The notes: generated by a model not told the origin, from the sequence alone. Shown: positions 1 to 6,770, counted from the first letter of the stretch. The stretch is DNA of 9,098 bases from Pseudomonadota bacterium (GCA_023433185.1 JAEZEN010000567.1:1-9098), one strand, 5' to 3'. Translations and numbers: made by a program.

Positions 1-17
1 CGGGGCCGCCCCGGGCG

Positions 18-28
18 CCCCCCCCCCC
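18..28. repeat. Homopolymer run of 11 C
   Basis: An uninterrupted run of eleven C lies about 40 bases upstream of the first gene, inside a stretch made almost only of G and C. Such tracts can be slippage sites that vary in length, or errors near a contig end. No stop codon occurs in any plus-strand frame between base 1 and the first start codon, so the end of an upstream gene cannot be ruled in or out. Confidence 0.6.
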
Positions 29-67
29 AAGGCTCCATCGACGCGATCACAGGACAGGCAGGAGCAG

Positions 68-1168
68 ATGTCCCACCGTCCCGATCTGGGCTTCTTCGAC
101 GAGGGCAGGGATCTCGCGCATCCCTCCTTCTACGCCGACGCGGTGCTGCCCTCTGGCGACGCCACGACCTTGCCTCCGGCGGCGTTCCGCTCGCTGGCCT
201 TCACCCTCCTCGAGGACGAGGCGATCTGGACCCGCGACTGGGTGTGCATCGGCGCGCATGACGAGATACCGCGGGTCGGCGACCTGCTGCCGTTCACCCT
301 GGGGACGCACGGCATCCATGTCCAGCGCACCGCCGACGGCCTCGCGGCGCGGTTCAACAAGGCGCAGCATGGCGGCTGCCGGGCCGTGCCGCTCCAGTGC
401 CAGACGGGCACCAAGACACGCTGTTCGTTCACCTCCTGCGGCCATAGCCGCGACCGGGCCGCGATCCCCGCCGGCGACCTCGGCGACGGCACGCCCGAGA
501 TGCACCAGTATCTCGGGCTCCGTCCGGAGCGGCTGCTCACCGCCGAGGTGCGAAGCTGGGGGCCGCTGATCTTCGTCAATCTCGACGCCAGTCCGGCGCC
601 GCTCGACGGCGCGGTTGCCGGGCTCGGCGCATCGGCGGGCTTCTTCGGCAACCACAAGGCGCTCCGCGGCGGCGACCGCTGGCTGGAATTCGCCGCAAAC
701 TGGAAGCTCGTCGGGCAGCACCTCGTGGCGGGGGCGGTCATGGCGGAGAGCGAGGCCGCAAACTGGATGCTCGCCGATACCCGGCTCGCGGACGGTTCGG
801 CCGCCACGGCGGCCTGGCTGTTCCCCAACCTCGTGCTGATCGTGACCGAGGCGGAGACCTGCGTCGTCATCCTCCAGCCGACGGCAATCGGGCAGACGCT
901 GTGCCGCGTGGCCGTCTACGGTGACGGTGCGGGCTCCGCCGATCGCTGGCACGGGGAGGTCGCGGGTCGGGCCGCGCGCGCCGAGGCCGATCACGTCTCG
1001 GTGGCCCGACGCGGTCCGGGCTTCCGTCCCGAGGACATGGCACGACCGCTGCAACTGGATCCCGCCGGGCTGTGGATGCAACGGACCCTCGCCGATCGTG
1101 TCCGCATGATGCCCCGGGAAGCGATCGACACACCCCTCTTCCACAATCCGAGGGCCTCGTCGCCGTGA
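68..1168 (+). CDS. Degenerate Rieske/ring-hydroxylating oxygenase alpha-subunit-like protein (366 aa)
   Basis: The fold family is recognisable along the whole length. The N-terminal region ends in a W-x-C-[IV]-G-x-x-x-[DE]-I-P segment (near residues 58-68). A Rieske-like segment covers about 80-135, followed by the family's W-G-P-L-I-F-V-N-L-D strand (164-173), the A-N-W-K-L-V helix start (210-215) and the W-L-F-P-N-L strand (250-255). Key ligands are missing. The first Rieske C-x-H reads A99-Q-H101 and the second C-x-x-H reads S123-C-G-H126, so both cysteines are lost and both histidines kept. In the catalytic helix the bridging Asp/Glu and the two iron-binding histidines align with A221, V224 and E229. 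D308 may still match the carboxylate ligand. Normal oxygenase chemistry is therefore unlikely (inference). The ATG is preceded by AGGAG three bases upstream; the frame is open further upstream to the window edge, so a longer start cannot be excluded. It is the first visible gene of a five-gene operon. Confidence 0.8.
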   Translation: MSHRPDLGFFDEGRDLAHPSFYADAVLPSGDATTLPPAAFRSLAFTLLEDEAIWTRDWVCIGAHDEIPRVGDLLPFTLGTHGIHVQRTADGLAARFNKAQHGGCRAVPLQCQTGTKTRCSFTSCGHSRDRAAIPAGDLGDGTPEMHQYLGLRPERLLTAEVRSWGPLIFVNLDASPAPLDGAVAGLGASAGFFGNHKALRGGDRWLEFAANWKLVGQHLVAGAVMAESEAANWMLADTRLADGSAATAAWLFPNLVLIVTEAETCVVILQPTAIGQTLCRVAVYGDGAGSADRWHGEVAGRAARAEADHVSVARRGPGFRPEDMARPLQLDPAGLWMQRTLADRVRMMPREAIDTPLFHNPRASSP

Positions 1169-1863
1169 TGTCGACCTCTGTCGCAGCAGCTCCGGTGGCA
1201 TCGCTGGACAAGGCGATGGCGGCCCATACCCGCGGTGACTTCGCGGAGGCGTTCGCGTCGTTCACCAGCCTCGCCGAGGCGGGCGATGTCGACGCCGGGA
1301 TGTGGCTTGCCGCGATGTACGCGAATGGCGAGGGTGTCGAGGCCTCGCTCACCCGAGCCTTCGACCTCTATCTCGCGGCCGCCGAGGCGGGGCGCGTCGC
1401 CGCCCAGACCAATGTCGGCGCCATGCTGGTGATGGGGCAGGGCACGCCGGAATCCCCTTCGGAAGGCGCGAAGTGGCTGGAGCGCGCCGCCGAGCAGGGC
1501 GACGTCCTGGCCCAGTTCAATCTCGCCGTGCTCTTCGGCAAGGGCCAGGGCGTGGAGAAGGACGAGCGGAAGGCCGCGGAACTCTATCGACGGGCGGCGG
1601 AGGTCGGCCACTACCCGTCCCAGGCGAGGCTCGGATTCCACTACGCCAACGGTGTCGGGGTCGAGAAGGACCGGGTGCAGGCCTTCGTCTGGTACTCGCT
1701 CGCCGCCCAGCACGGCGTCGGCAATGCGCTGAACGCGCTCGAGGGGTTGATCGGGCAGATGTCGGTGGAGGAGAAGCGCGAGGGGGCGGCGCTCGTCGCG
1801 CGCTGGCGCTCGAACACGGCGGACATCTCCCGCATGGCACGCCTCAACCCGATGCCGGGTTGA
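1168..1863 (+). CDS. Sel1-repeat (tetratricopeptide-like) protein, 231 aa
   Basis: This protein consists almost entirely of Sel1-like helical repeats of about 36 residues, at roughly 41-76, 77-112, 113-148 and 149-184, with a half repeat before them (about 20-40). Each carries the typical pattern A-x-x-x-L-[AG]-x-x-[YF]-x-x-G-x-G-V followed by A-x-x-[WL]-[YL]-x-x-A-A-E-x-G. Sel1 repeats generally form a protein-binding solenoid, so a scaffold or adaptor role is likely. No signal peptide or membrane segment is visible, so it is probably cytoplasmic. The chosen ATG overlaps the stop of the upstream gene as TGATG, implying translational coupling. A start at 1072 in the same frame would overlap the upstream gene by about 97 bases and is less likely. 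The last 45 residues lie outside the repeats. The client is unknown; the neighbouring oxygenase-like protein or the ATPase are natural candidates. Confidence 0.85.
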   Translation: MSTSVAAAPVASLDKAMAAHTRGDFAEAFASFTSLAEAGDVDAGMWLAAMYANGEGVEASLTRAFDLYLAAAEAGRVAAQTNVGAMLVMGQGTPESPSEGAKWLERAAEQGDVLAQFNLAVLFGKGQGVEKDERKAAELYRRAAEVGHYPSQARLGFHYANGVGVEKDRVQAFVWYSLAAQHGVGNALNALEGLIGQMSVEEKREGAALVARWRSNTADISRMARLNPMPG

Positions 1864-1869
1864 CGCGCC

Positions 1870-2154
1870 ATGGTCTACAGCGTCCAGCAGATCAAGTTCG
1901 AAGCGCTCATGTACATCAAGGAGTTCGGCGGCAAGGCCGAGGAGTGGCGCGTCGGCGTCGCGGCGGATGCGCCCGCTGCCCTGTTCGGCGACAACGCCGT
2001 CGATGCGGAGCGCGACATCTGGTTCTGGAAGCCGGCCCTCTCGCCGGCCGCGGCGCGGACCGTCTACCAGTACATGACGCAGCAGTTCAGGGTGCCGCCG
2101 GTCGAAGGGGCGACGGAAGGCAACTGCGTCTTTCTGTTCAAGAAGGCCGCCTGA
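1870..2154 (+). CDS. Small conserved-looking protein of unknown function (94 aa)
   Basis: I do not recognise a named family. The protein has no signal peptide or membrane helix. It is rich in aromatic residues and has the layout E-A-L-x-Y-I-K-E-F-G-G (11-21), W-R-V-G-V-A-x-D (26-33), a short L-F-x-x-N-x-V stretch (38-44), W-F-W (51-53), then a helix A-A-R-T-V-Y-Q-Y-M (61-69) and a final strand C-V-F-L-F-K-K (86-92). This alternation of strands and helices looks like a small alpha/beta domain, loosely reminiscent of GIY-YIG-like small proteins, but I see no catalytic set to support that. It starts 6 bases after the Sel1 gene stop with no clear Shine-Dalgarno, which fits translational coupling, and ends 20 bases before the ATPase gene. 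Its position inside a closely packed operon argues that it is real and works with its neighbours. Confidence 0.75.
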   Translation: MVYSVQQIKFEALMYIKEFGGKAEEWRVGVAADAPAALFGDNAVDAERDIWFWKPALSPAAARTVYQYMTQQFRVPPVEGATEGNCVFLFKKAA

Positions 2155-2165
2155 GCCGCCCGTCC

Positions 2166-2169
2166 GGAG
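2166..2169 (+). promoter_or_regulatory. Ribosome binding site of the MoxR-type ATPase gene
   Basis: GGAG lies five bases upstream of the ATG at 2175. It fixes that start, because the same frame is open far upstream through the two preceding genes. It is one of the few good Shine-Dalgarno sequences inside this operon, where most other junctions rely on overlapping stops and starts. Confidence 0.6.
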
Positions 2170-2174
2170 CGACC

Positions 2175-2975
2175 ATGAACATCGACGCCTACCGCATCGC
2201 CTCCGAGCCCTACTATCGGCCGGTCGGGGACGAGGTCGCGACGTTCGATGCCGCCTACCGCCATCGCCTGCCGGTCATGCTCAAGGGGCCTACGGGGTGC
2301 GGCAAGACCCGATTCGTCGAGCACATGGCGTGGCGGCTGGGGCGGCCGCTGGTCACCATCGCCTGCCACGAGGACATGACGGCGGCCGACCTAGCGGGCC
2401 GCTTCCTGCTCGATCCGGGCGGCACCGTCTGGCACGACGGGCCGCTGACCCAGGCGGTGCGACACGGCGCCATCTGCTACCTCGACGAGATCGTCGAGGC
2501 GCGTCAGGACACGACCGTCGTCATCCATCCGCTCACCGACGCCCGCCGCCTGCTGCCTCTCGAAAAGAAGAACGAGCTGGTCCCGGCCCACCCCGATTTC
2601 CAGCTCGTGGTCTCCTACAATCCCGGCTACCAGAGCGCCGTCAAGGACATGAAGGAGTCGACCAGGCAGCGCTTCGTCGCGCTCGACTTCGCCTATCCCG
2701 AGGCCGGGCTCGAGGCCGAGATCGTGGCGCGGGAATCCGGCATCGACGCGGCCACGGCGGGGCTGCTGGTCGCGATCGCCGAGCGCTCTAGGAATCTCCG
2801 CGGCCAGGGTCTCGACGAAGGCGCTTCGACGCGGATGCTCATCCATGCCGGCCGGCTGATCGGCGCCGGACTGGACATCCGGGCGGCGTGCCGTGCGGGC
2901 ATCCTGCTGCCGATCACCGACGACCCCGACATGCGCGAGGCGCTCGGCAGCGCCATCGACTCCTGCCTGCCATGA
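2175..2975 (+). CDS. MoxR-class AAA+ ATPase of the CbbQ/NirQ/NorQ family (266 aa)
   Basis: A full-length AAA+ ATPase of the usual size for this group (about 265-270 residues). Walker A is G38-P-T-G-C-G-K-T45. Walker B is I-C-Y-L-D104-E105. Sensor 1 is the S-Y-N149-P-G segment, an arginine-finger region is S-T-R164-Q-R166-F, and sensor 2 is the A-S-T-R220-M segment. The R-L-P-V-M-L-K-G opening and A-C-H-E-D-M segment (64-68) are typical of CbbQ/NirQ/NorQ. Known members form hexameric rings that work with a VWA partner to activate a metalloenzyme: Rubisco for CbbQ, NO reductase iron insertion for NorQ. The partner is encoded next door, overlapping by four bases (ATGA), but neither usual client is present in the window. 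It probably acts in the cytoplasm. The client is unknown; the degenerate oxygenase-like protein of the same operon is the best guess from context. Confidence 0.93.
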   Translation: MNIDAYRIASEPYYRPVGDEVATFDAAYRHRLPVMLKGPTGCGKTRFVEHMAWRLGRPLVTIACHEDMTAADLAGRFLLDPGGTVWHDGPLTQAVRHGAICYLDEIVEARQDTTVVIHPLTDARRLLPLEKKNELVPAHPDFQLVVSYNPGYQSAVKDMKESTRQRFVALDFAYPEAGLEAEIVARESGIDAATAGLLVAIAERSRNLRGQGLDEGASTRMLIHAGRLIGAGLDIRAACRAGILLPITDDPDMREALGSAIDSCLP

Positions 2976-5257
2976 CCGCCGTCGCGGCCGCGACCGCGGA
3001 GGCTCGCCTCCGTCGCTTCGCGGCCGATCGCGACGGATTGCGCCTGGCGCTCGACGACTGCGTCCGCCGCCTCGGTCCCGACTGTAGCGCGGCGGACCGG
3101 GAGGCCTGGGCGCTGGCGAGCCTCGACCTCGTCGCGGTCAATCTCGGCGCCACAGGCCTTGCCGCCTTCTGGCGGGTGAGCCCGGCGATCGTGCGATCAT
3201 CGGGGGCGGGCGGTCTCGTCGACCTGGCCGCGGCGACGGCCGAGATCTGCCGACGGGCGGGGACACGGGCGGCGGTTTCGGTCCTCGAGGGCTGCGCCCG
3301 CGCCGTGCCGCTCCTCGCCGATCCCGCGGTGCGCGGGGGCTGCTATCGTGGACTGGTCCGCCTGGCGCAGGTCGCACCGGAGAGCGTCGAACCGCTGATG
3401 CAGCAGATGCCGGCGATCCTGGACGGCCTCCGTCTTCGGTTCGACGACTTCGTCGGTGCCGGCATCAAGGCGAGCGGTCGCAGCCGCGACACCCGTGTCG
3501 CCTTCTTTTCGCTCGCCCATCCCCTCGCCAGGGCGCTTCTCGAGCAGGGCGACGCCCCGGGCGGCTTCGGCAGCGCGGCGCCGATGCTTCAGGCCTTCGC
3601 CACCGCGCTCTGGGGCGTGCCGGTTCGCCTCCGGGCAGCGCCGGCGGGCCATGGTCACCGACGCACGTCGATCGCCGGCGGCATGGTTCTCGTGCCCGAG
3701 ACGTTCCGCGGTGTCCGCGGCGACGCCGTCCTGCCGCTCTTCAAGGCCGCGGTCGCCCATGCCACGGCGCATCTCGGCCTTTCCGCGACGCGCTTCCCGG
3801 TCGGTTCGCTGAAGCCGCTCCAGGTGGCGCTCGTGACGCTGATCGAGGATGCGCGGGTCGAACGGCTCGCCATCGCCCGCCTGCCGGGGCTGCGCAAGCT
3901 CTGGGCCCCGTACCACGTCGCCAGGCCCTCCAGCCTTGCGACGGCGCCCGAACTTCTTGCCCGGCTGGCGCGGGCGCTCTTCGATCCGGCCTATGAGGAT
4001 CCGAGCGGCTTCGTTGCCAAGGGGCGACGCCTGTTTGCGGCGGCGATGGCCGAGGACCCCGGCGATGCCGGCGCGAGCCGGCGGATCGGGATGACGCTCG
4101 GCAACGACCTCGGCCAGATGCGGGTCCAGTTCAACGCCCGGGACTATGTCGTGCAGCCGCTCTATCGCGACGACGGACTCGGGCTCTGGGACTTCGGAGA
4201 GCCGCCCGACCAGTCCGAGGCCGCGATGGAGATGGTGGTCGAGGCGGTCCGCCCCGAGGCAGGGGCGCCGGAGGAACGGAGCCGCGAGCGGCACGGGGAC
4301 GCGGACGAGATGCCGGCCTCGGGCCGAGGCCGGGCCGCCGGGATTTCCGATCGCGGCATCGTCGTTGCGCGCTATCCGGAGTTGGACCGCTTCTCCGGTG
4401 TCGAGCGGCCGGACTGGACGACGGTCCGCGACGTGCCGCCACGCCTCGGTTCACCCGACGGCATCGACGCGGCGCTTGCCCGCGAGCCACTCCTTCGGGC
4501 GCGCATCGCCAAGCTCGTGCGCGGCGCGAGGATCGGCCGTGCGGCCCGGCAGAAGCGTCAGCCGGACGGTTACGACCTCGACCTCGATGCGGCCCTGGAC
4601 GCGGCGATCGCGCTTCGCGGCGGCGAAACCCCGTCGATGCGGGTCTACCGCAACACCGCCCGGAAGGTCCGGGACATGTCGACCGCGCTGCTCCTCGACA
4701 TCTCCGAATCGACGCGGGCGCGCGTCGCGGGCGCAGATGCGACGGTGCTCGATGTCGAGCGGCTGGCAGTGGCGGTGCTCTCCGAGGCCATGGCGCGGCT
4801 CGGTGATCCCTTCGCGCTGCGCGCCTTCGCGTCGGCCGGTCGCGAGGATGTGCGCTCGATCCGGATCAAGGACTTCGGAGAGCCCTATGGTCGCTCGATC
4901 AAGGAGCGCCTGTCGGGGCTTCAGCCGGGCCTCTCGACCCGACTCGGCACGGCGCTGCGCCACGCCGGCGGGGAACTCTGCAACCGCAGGAGTCATCGCC
5001 GGCTGCTCGTCGTGCTGACCGACGGAGAGCCCTCGGACATCGATGTCGAGGACCCGCTCGACCTGATCGAGGATGCGCGGCGGAGCGTGCGGCTGCTCAG
5101 GTCGCGCGGCATCGATGTCTATGGCGTCACGCTCGACCCCGCCGGCGACGGTTCGGGCGATAGGATATTCGGGCGCGCCAGCCACGTCCCCATCCATCGC
5201 CTCTCGGAACTGCCGGGGCGGCTGGCGAGCCTCTACTTCCGAATGATCCGGCACTGA
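2972..5257 (+). CDS. VWA-domain protein of the NorD/CbbO family (761 aa), ATPase partner
   Basis: A long two-part protein. The N-terminal two thirds is helical and contains the family segment I-E292-D293-A-R-V-E (291-297), preceded by H263-A-T-A-H267. A charged, low-complexity linker lies at about 425-455. The C-terminal von Willebrand factor A domain (about 568-761) has a complete MIDAS: D576-x-S578-x-S580, T656 and D684 in the T-D-G-E-P segment, so it should bind a divalent metal and a client carboxylate. In CbbQO the VWA protein docks the AAA+ ring on its client, and NorD does the same job for NO reductase. The length is comparable to CbbO and longer than many NorD proteins. The start ATG overlaps the ATPase stop (ATGA), implying coupled, probably stoichiometric synthesis. 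No membrane segment or signal peptide is seen. It is the last gene of the operon and converges on amiE. Confidence 0.9.
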   Translation: MTAVAAATAEARLRRFAADRDGLRLALDDCVRRLGPDCSAADREAWALASLDLVAVNLGATGLAAFWRVSPAIVRSSGAGGLVDLAAATAEICRRAGTRAAVSVLEGCARAVPLLADPAVRGGCYRGLVRLAQVAPESVEPLMQQMPAILDGLRLRFDDFVGAGIKASGRSRDTRVAFFSLAHPLARALLEQGDAPGGFGSAAPMLQAFATALWGVPVRLRAAPAGHGHRRTSIAGGMVLVPETFRGVRGDAVLPLFKAAVAHATAHLGLSATRFPVGSLKPLQVALVTLIEDARVERLAIARLPGLRKLWAPYHVARPSSLATAPELLARLARALFDPAYEDPSGFVAKGRRLFAAAMAEDPGDAGASRRIGMTLGNDLGQMRVQFNARDYVVQPLYRDDGLGLWDFGEPPDQSEAAMEMVVEAVRPEAGAPEERSRERHGDADEMPASGRGRAAGISDRGIVVARYPELDRFSGVERPDWTTVRDVPPRLGSPDGIDAALAREPLLRARIAKLVRGARIGRAARQKRQPDGYDLDLDAALDAAIALRGGETPSMRVYRNTARKVRDMSTALLLDISESTRARVAGADATVLDVERLAVAVLSEAMARLGDPFALRAFASAGREDVRSIRIKDFGEPYGRSIKERLSGLQPGLSTRLGTALRHAGGELCNRRSHRRLLVVLTDGEPSDIDVEDPLDLIEDARRSVRLLRSRGIDVYGVTLDPAGDGSGDRIFGRASHVPIHRLSELPGRLASLYFRMIRH

Positions 5258-5260
5258 GCC

Positions 5261-5281
5261 GGCGGAGCGCCGGGCGCCGCC
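5261..5281. terminator. Possible bidirectional hairpin between convergent genes
   Basis: In the 50-base gap between the VWA gene stop and the amidase stop, GGCGG (5261-5265) can pair with CCGCC (5277-5281), extended by two G-C pairs across one mismatch, with a small loop. No T-tract follows on either strand, so this is only a candidate terminator for the two converging transcripts. Confidence 0.3.
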
Positions 5282-5307
5282 GCGCCGCCCGTGGGGATTG
5301 CAGGTCG

Positions 5308-6345
5308 TCAGCGGTGCGTCGTCCGCTGGTTGGGGATCCCCTCGATCGGGCTTTCCTCGGTGCCGACAGTGGTTCGGGTCATGGCCTCCACCATGTCGCG
5401 CGTGCCCTCGGGATCGGCGATCCACCGCTTGTAGAAGTCGTAGGGGCAGGCTGCCTCGCCGCGGTCGCCATCGCCGGAATTGATCATGCCCGTGAAGCCG
5501 CGATGGACGAGCTTGAAGAGGTGGTTCTGCGACTGGCCGGTGCGGCGGAAGTCGCGGATGAGCGACACGGAGAGCTGGGCATACTGGATGCCGTATTCCT
5601 CCTCGCCGCATTCGCCGAGCGTGCGGCCGTCGAAGCCGATGATCGCCGAGTGTCCGAAGTACGAATAGACGCCGTCGAATCCGGCCGCGTTGGCCACCGC
5701 GACGTAGACGTTGTTCGCCCACGCCATGGCCTTCGACATGATCACCGTCTGCTCCTTGCCGGGATACATGTAGCCCTGGCAGCGCACGACGAGCTCGGCG
5801 CCCCGCATGGCGCAGTCGCGCCAGATTTCGGGATAGTTGCCGTCGTCGCAGATGATCAGGGAGATCTTCAGGCCCTTGGGCCCGTCCGAGACATAGGTGC
5901 AGTTTCCGGGATACCAGCCCTCGATCGGGACCCAGGGCATGATCTTGCGGTACTTCTGGACGATCTCGCCCTTGTCGTTCATCAGGATGAGCGTGTTGTA
6001 GGGCGCCTTGTTCGGGTGATCCTCGTGGCGTTCCCCGGTGAGGGAAAACACGCCCCAGACCCTGGCCTTGCGGCAGGCCTCGGCGAAGATCTCGGTCTCC
6101 TCGCCGGGTATCGTCGACGCCGTCGCATACATCTCGTCGCTGTCGTACATGATGCCGTGCGTCGAGTATTCCGGGAAGATGACGAGGTCCATGCCGGGCA
6201 GCCCGCGCTTCATCCCCACCAGCATGTCGGCGATCTTCCGGGCGTTGGCCAAGACCTCCGCCTTCGTGTGCAGGCTGGGCATCTTGTAGTTCACCACAGC
6301 CACGCCGACAGTGTCGTTGCTGCTCGAAATATCGCCATGCAACAT
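5308..6345 (-). CDS. amiE: Aliphatic amidase (acylamide amidohydrolase), 345 aa
   Basis: A nitrilase-superfamily amidase that hydrolyses short aliphatic amides such as acetamide to the carboxylic acid and ammonia in the cytoplasm. From memory it is nearly collinear with Pseudomonas aeruginosa AmiE (346 residues), including the opening [13 protein letters not shown] and the segment [12 protein letters not shown]. The catalytic Glu59 (F-P-E-Y), Lys134 (Y-R-K-I) and Cys166 (I-I-C-D-D) are all at the expected positions, with Glu142 of the active-site loop also present, so it should be active. This separates it from formamidase AmiF, which is related but more divergent. The ATG has a good ribosome binding site. 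It lies alone on the minus strand, convergent with the ATPase/VWA operon, and no amiC, amiR or amide transporter gene is visible, so its control probably differs from that of Pseudomonas. The C-terminal 25 residues are the least conserved part. Confidence 0.96.
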   Translation of the reverse strand: MLHGDISSSNDTVGVAVVNYKMPSLHTKAEVLANARKIADMLVGMKRGLPGMDLVIFPEYSTHGIMYDSDEMYATASTIPGEETEIFAEACRKARVWGVFSLTGERHEDHPNKAPYNTLILMNDKGEIVQKYRKIMPWVPIEGWYPGNCTYVSDGPKGLKISLIICDDGNYPEIWRDCAMRGAELVVRCQGYMYPGKEQTVIMSKAMAWANNVYVAVANAAGFDGVYSYFGHSAIIGFDGRTLGECGEEEYGIQYAQLSVSLIRDFRRTGQSQNHLFKLVHRGFTGMINSGDGDRGEAACPYDFYKRWIADPEGTRDMVEAMTRTTVGTEESPIEGIPNQRTTHR

Positions 6346-6352
6346 TAGAGTT

Positions 6353-6358
6353 TCCCCT
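6353..6358 (-). promoter_or_regulatory. Ribosome binding site of amiE
   Basis: On the minus strand AGGGGA lies seven bases upstream of the amiE ATG, an adequate Shine-Dalgarno that supports the chosen start. Confidence 0.65.
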
Positions 6359-6458
6359 GTTGATGTTCGCTGATCGAAGGAATGATCAACCCCGCCTGCC
6401 CCGCCGCGGTCGTCTGAATAAGTAGTAATGTCTCAAAAAATATCAAATGAACGAGAAA

Positions 6459-6480
6459 ATGAGCCTCGCGCGAGGTTCAT
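6459..6480. promoter_or_regulatory. Near-perfect 22-base palindrome, candidate operator upstream of amiE
   Basis: The two 11-base arms match at ten of eleven pairs; only 6463/6476 mismatch. The 12-base core CCTCGCGCGAGG (6464-6475) is a perfect palindrome. It lies about 115 bases upstream of the amiE start, just upstream (minus strand) of a TTGATA that could be a -35 box. Such continuous dyads commonly bind a dimeric regulator. No T-tract follows, so a terminator is less likely. The regulator is unknown. Confidence 0.45.
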
Positions 6481-6738
6481 GGCAGCCGATGTTACCTCGC
6501 CGCCCGGGGACGTAAGGCACAGTGCATCGTCGAAAGCCGAACGAATACTGAACAAATTTCGCAAGCCGCTGGCGGCATCCTTTCTGCGAACTCAGGTTCT
6601 GCGTAACAGTAAACCCAATTTCCTTGCAGTCAACAAAGCGAGCCGCGCGAATATTGGGCGATGCTGCCTTCCGATCGGGCAGCAGCCCGGCCCGTCCCTT
6701 TGGCGGCAGGGGCATCCGCCGGCGCAATCCAGGGTGGA

Positions 6739-6770
6739 GCGGGAGGTTCCCGCGGGGGGCCGGGAGGCCC
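6739..6770 (-). terminator. Tandem hairpins downstream of the SLC13 permease gene
   Basis: Two adjacent perfect short inverted repeats lie just past the permease stop: GCGGGA (6739-6744) with TCCCGC (6748-6753), loop of three; and GGGCC (6757-6761) with GGCCC (6766-6770), loop of four. They could end the permease transcript, but no T-run follows on the minus strand, so this would be a non-canonical terminator. Confidence 0.35.

Noticed and set aside
422..439. Resemblance of C119-S-F-T-S-C124 to the nitrile hydratase metal-claw motif C-x-x-C-S-C
   Set aside because: The middle cysteine is Thr and the rest of the protein matches a Rieske oxygenase framework, not nitrile hydratase; probably coincidence despite the nearby amidase.
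47..1201. Long minus-strand open frame opposite the oxygenase-like gene
   Set aside because: Shadow of the real gene in high-GC DNA; its translation is Arg/Gly/Pro/His-rich and low in recognisable motifs.
1302..2174. Upstream extension of the ATPase reading frame
   Set aside because: It would overlap the Sel1 and 94-residue genes entirely; the ATG at 2175 has a GGAG site and gives the normal family N-terminus.
3197..5722. Long minus-strand open frames opposite the VWA gene and running into amiE
   Set aside because: Compositionally biased Arg-rich translations with no domain, while the plus-strand VWA frame and the minus-strand amiE frame are clearly coding.
5314..6348. 344-codon plus-strand frame opposite amiE
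   Set aside because: The opposite strand encodes an amidase with all catalytic residues; this is its antisense shadow.
6371..6388. FNR/CRP-like site in the TGATC ... GATCA inverted repeat
   Set aside because: The spacer between half-sites is too long for FNR and the half-sites do not match CRP.
6556..6580. Possible sigma-54 (-24/-12) promoter for amiE around a TTGC on the minus strand
   Set aside because: The -24 GG pair and flanking bases do not match the consensus.
6443..6727. 94-codon open frame on the minus strand in the amiE upstream region
   Set aside because: No recognisable domain, no Shine-Dalgarno, and it overlaps the AT-richer control region and palindrome; more likely a chance frame.
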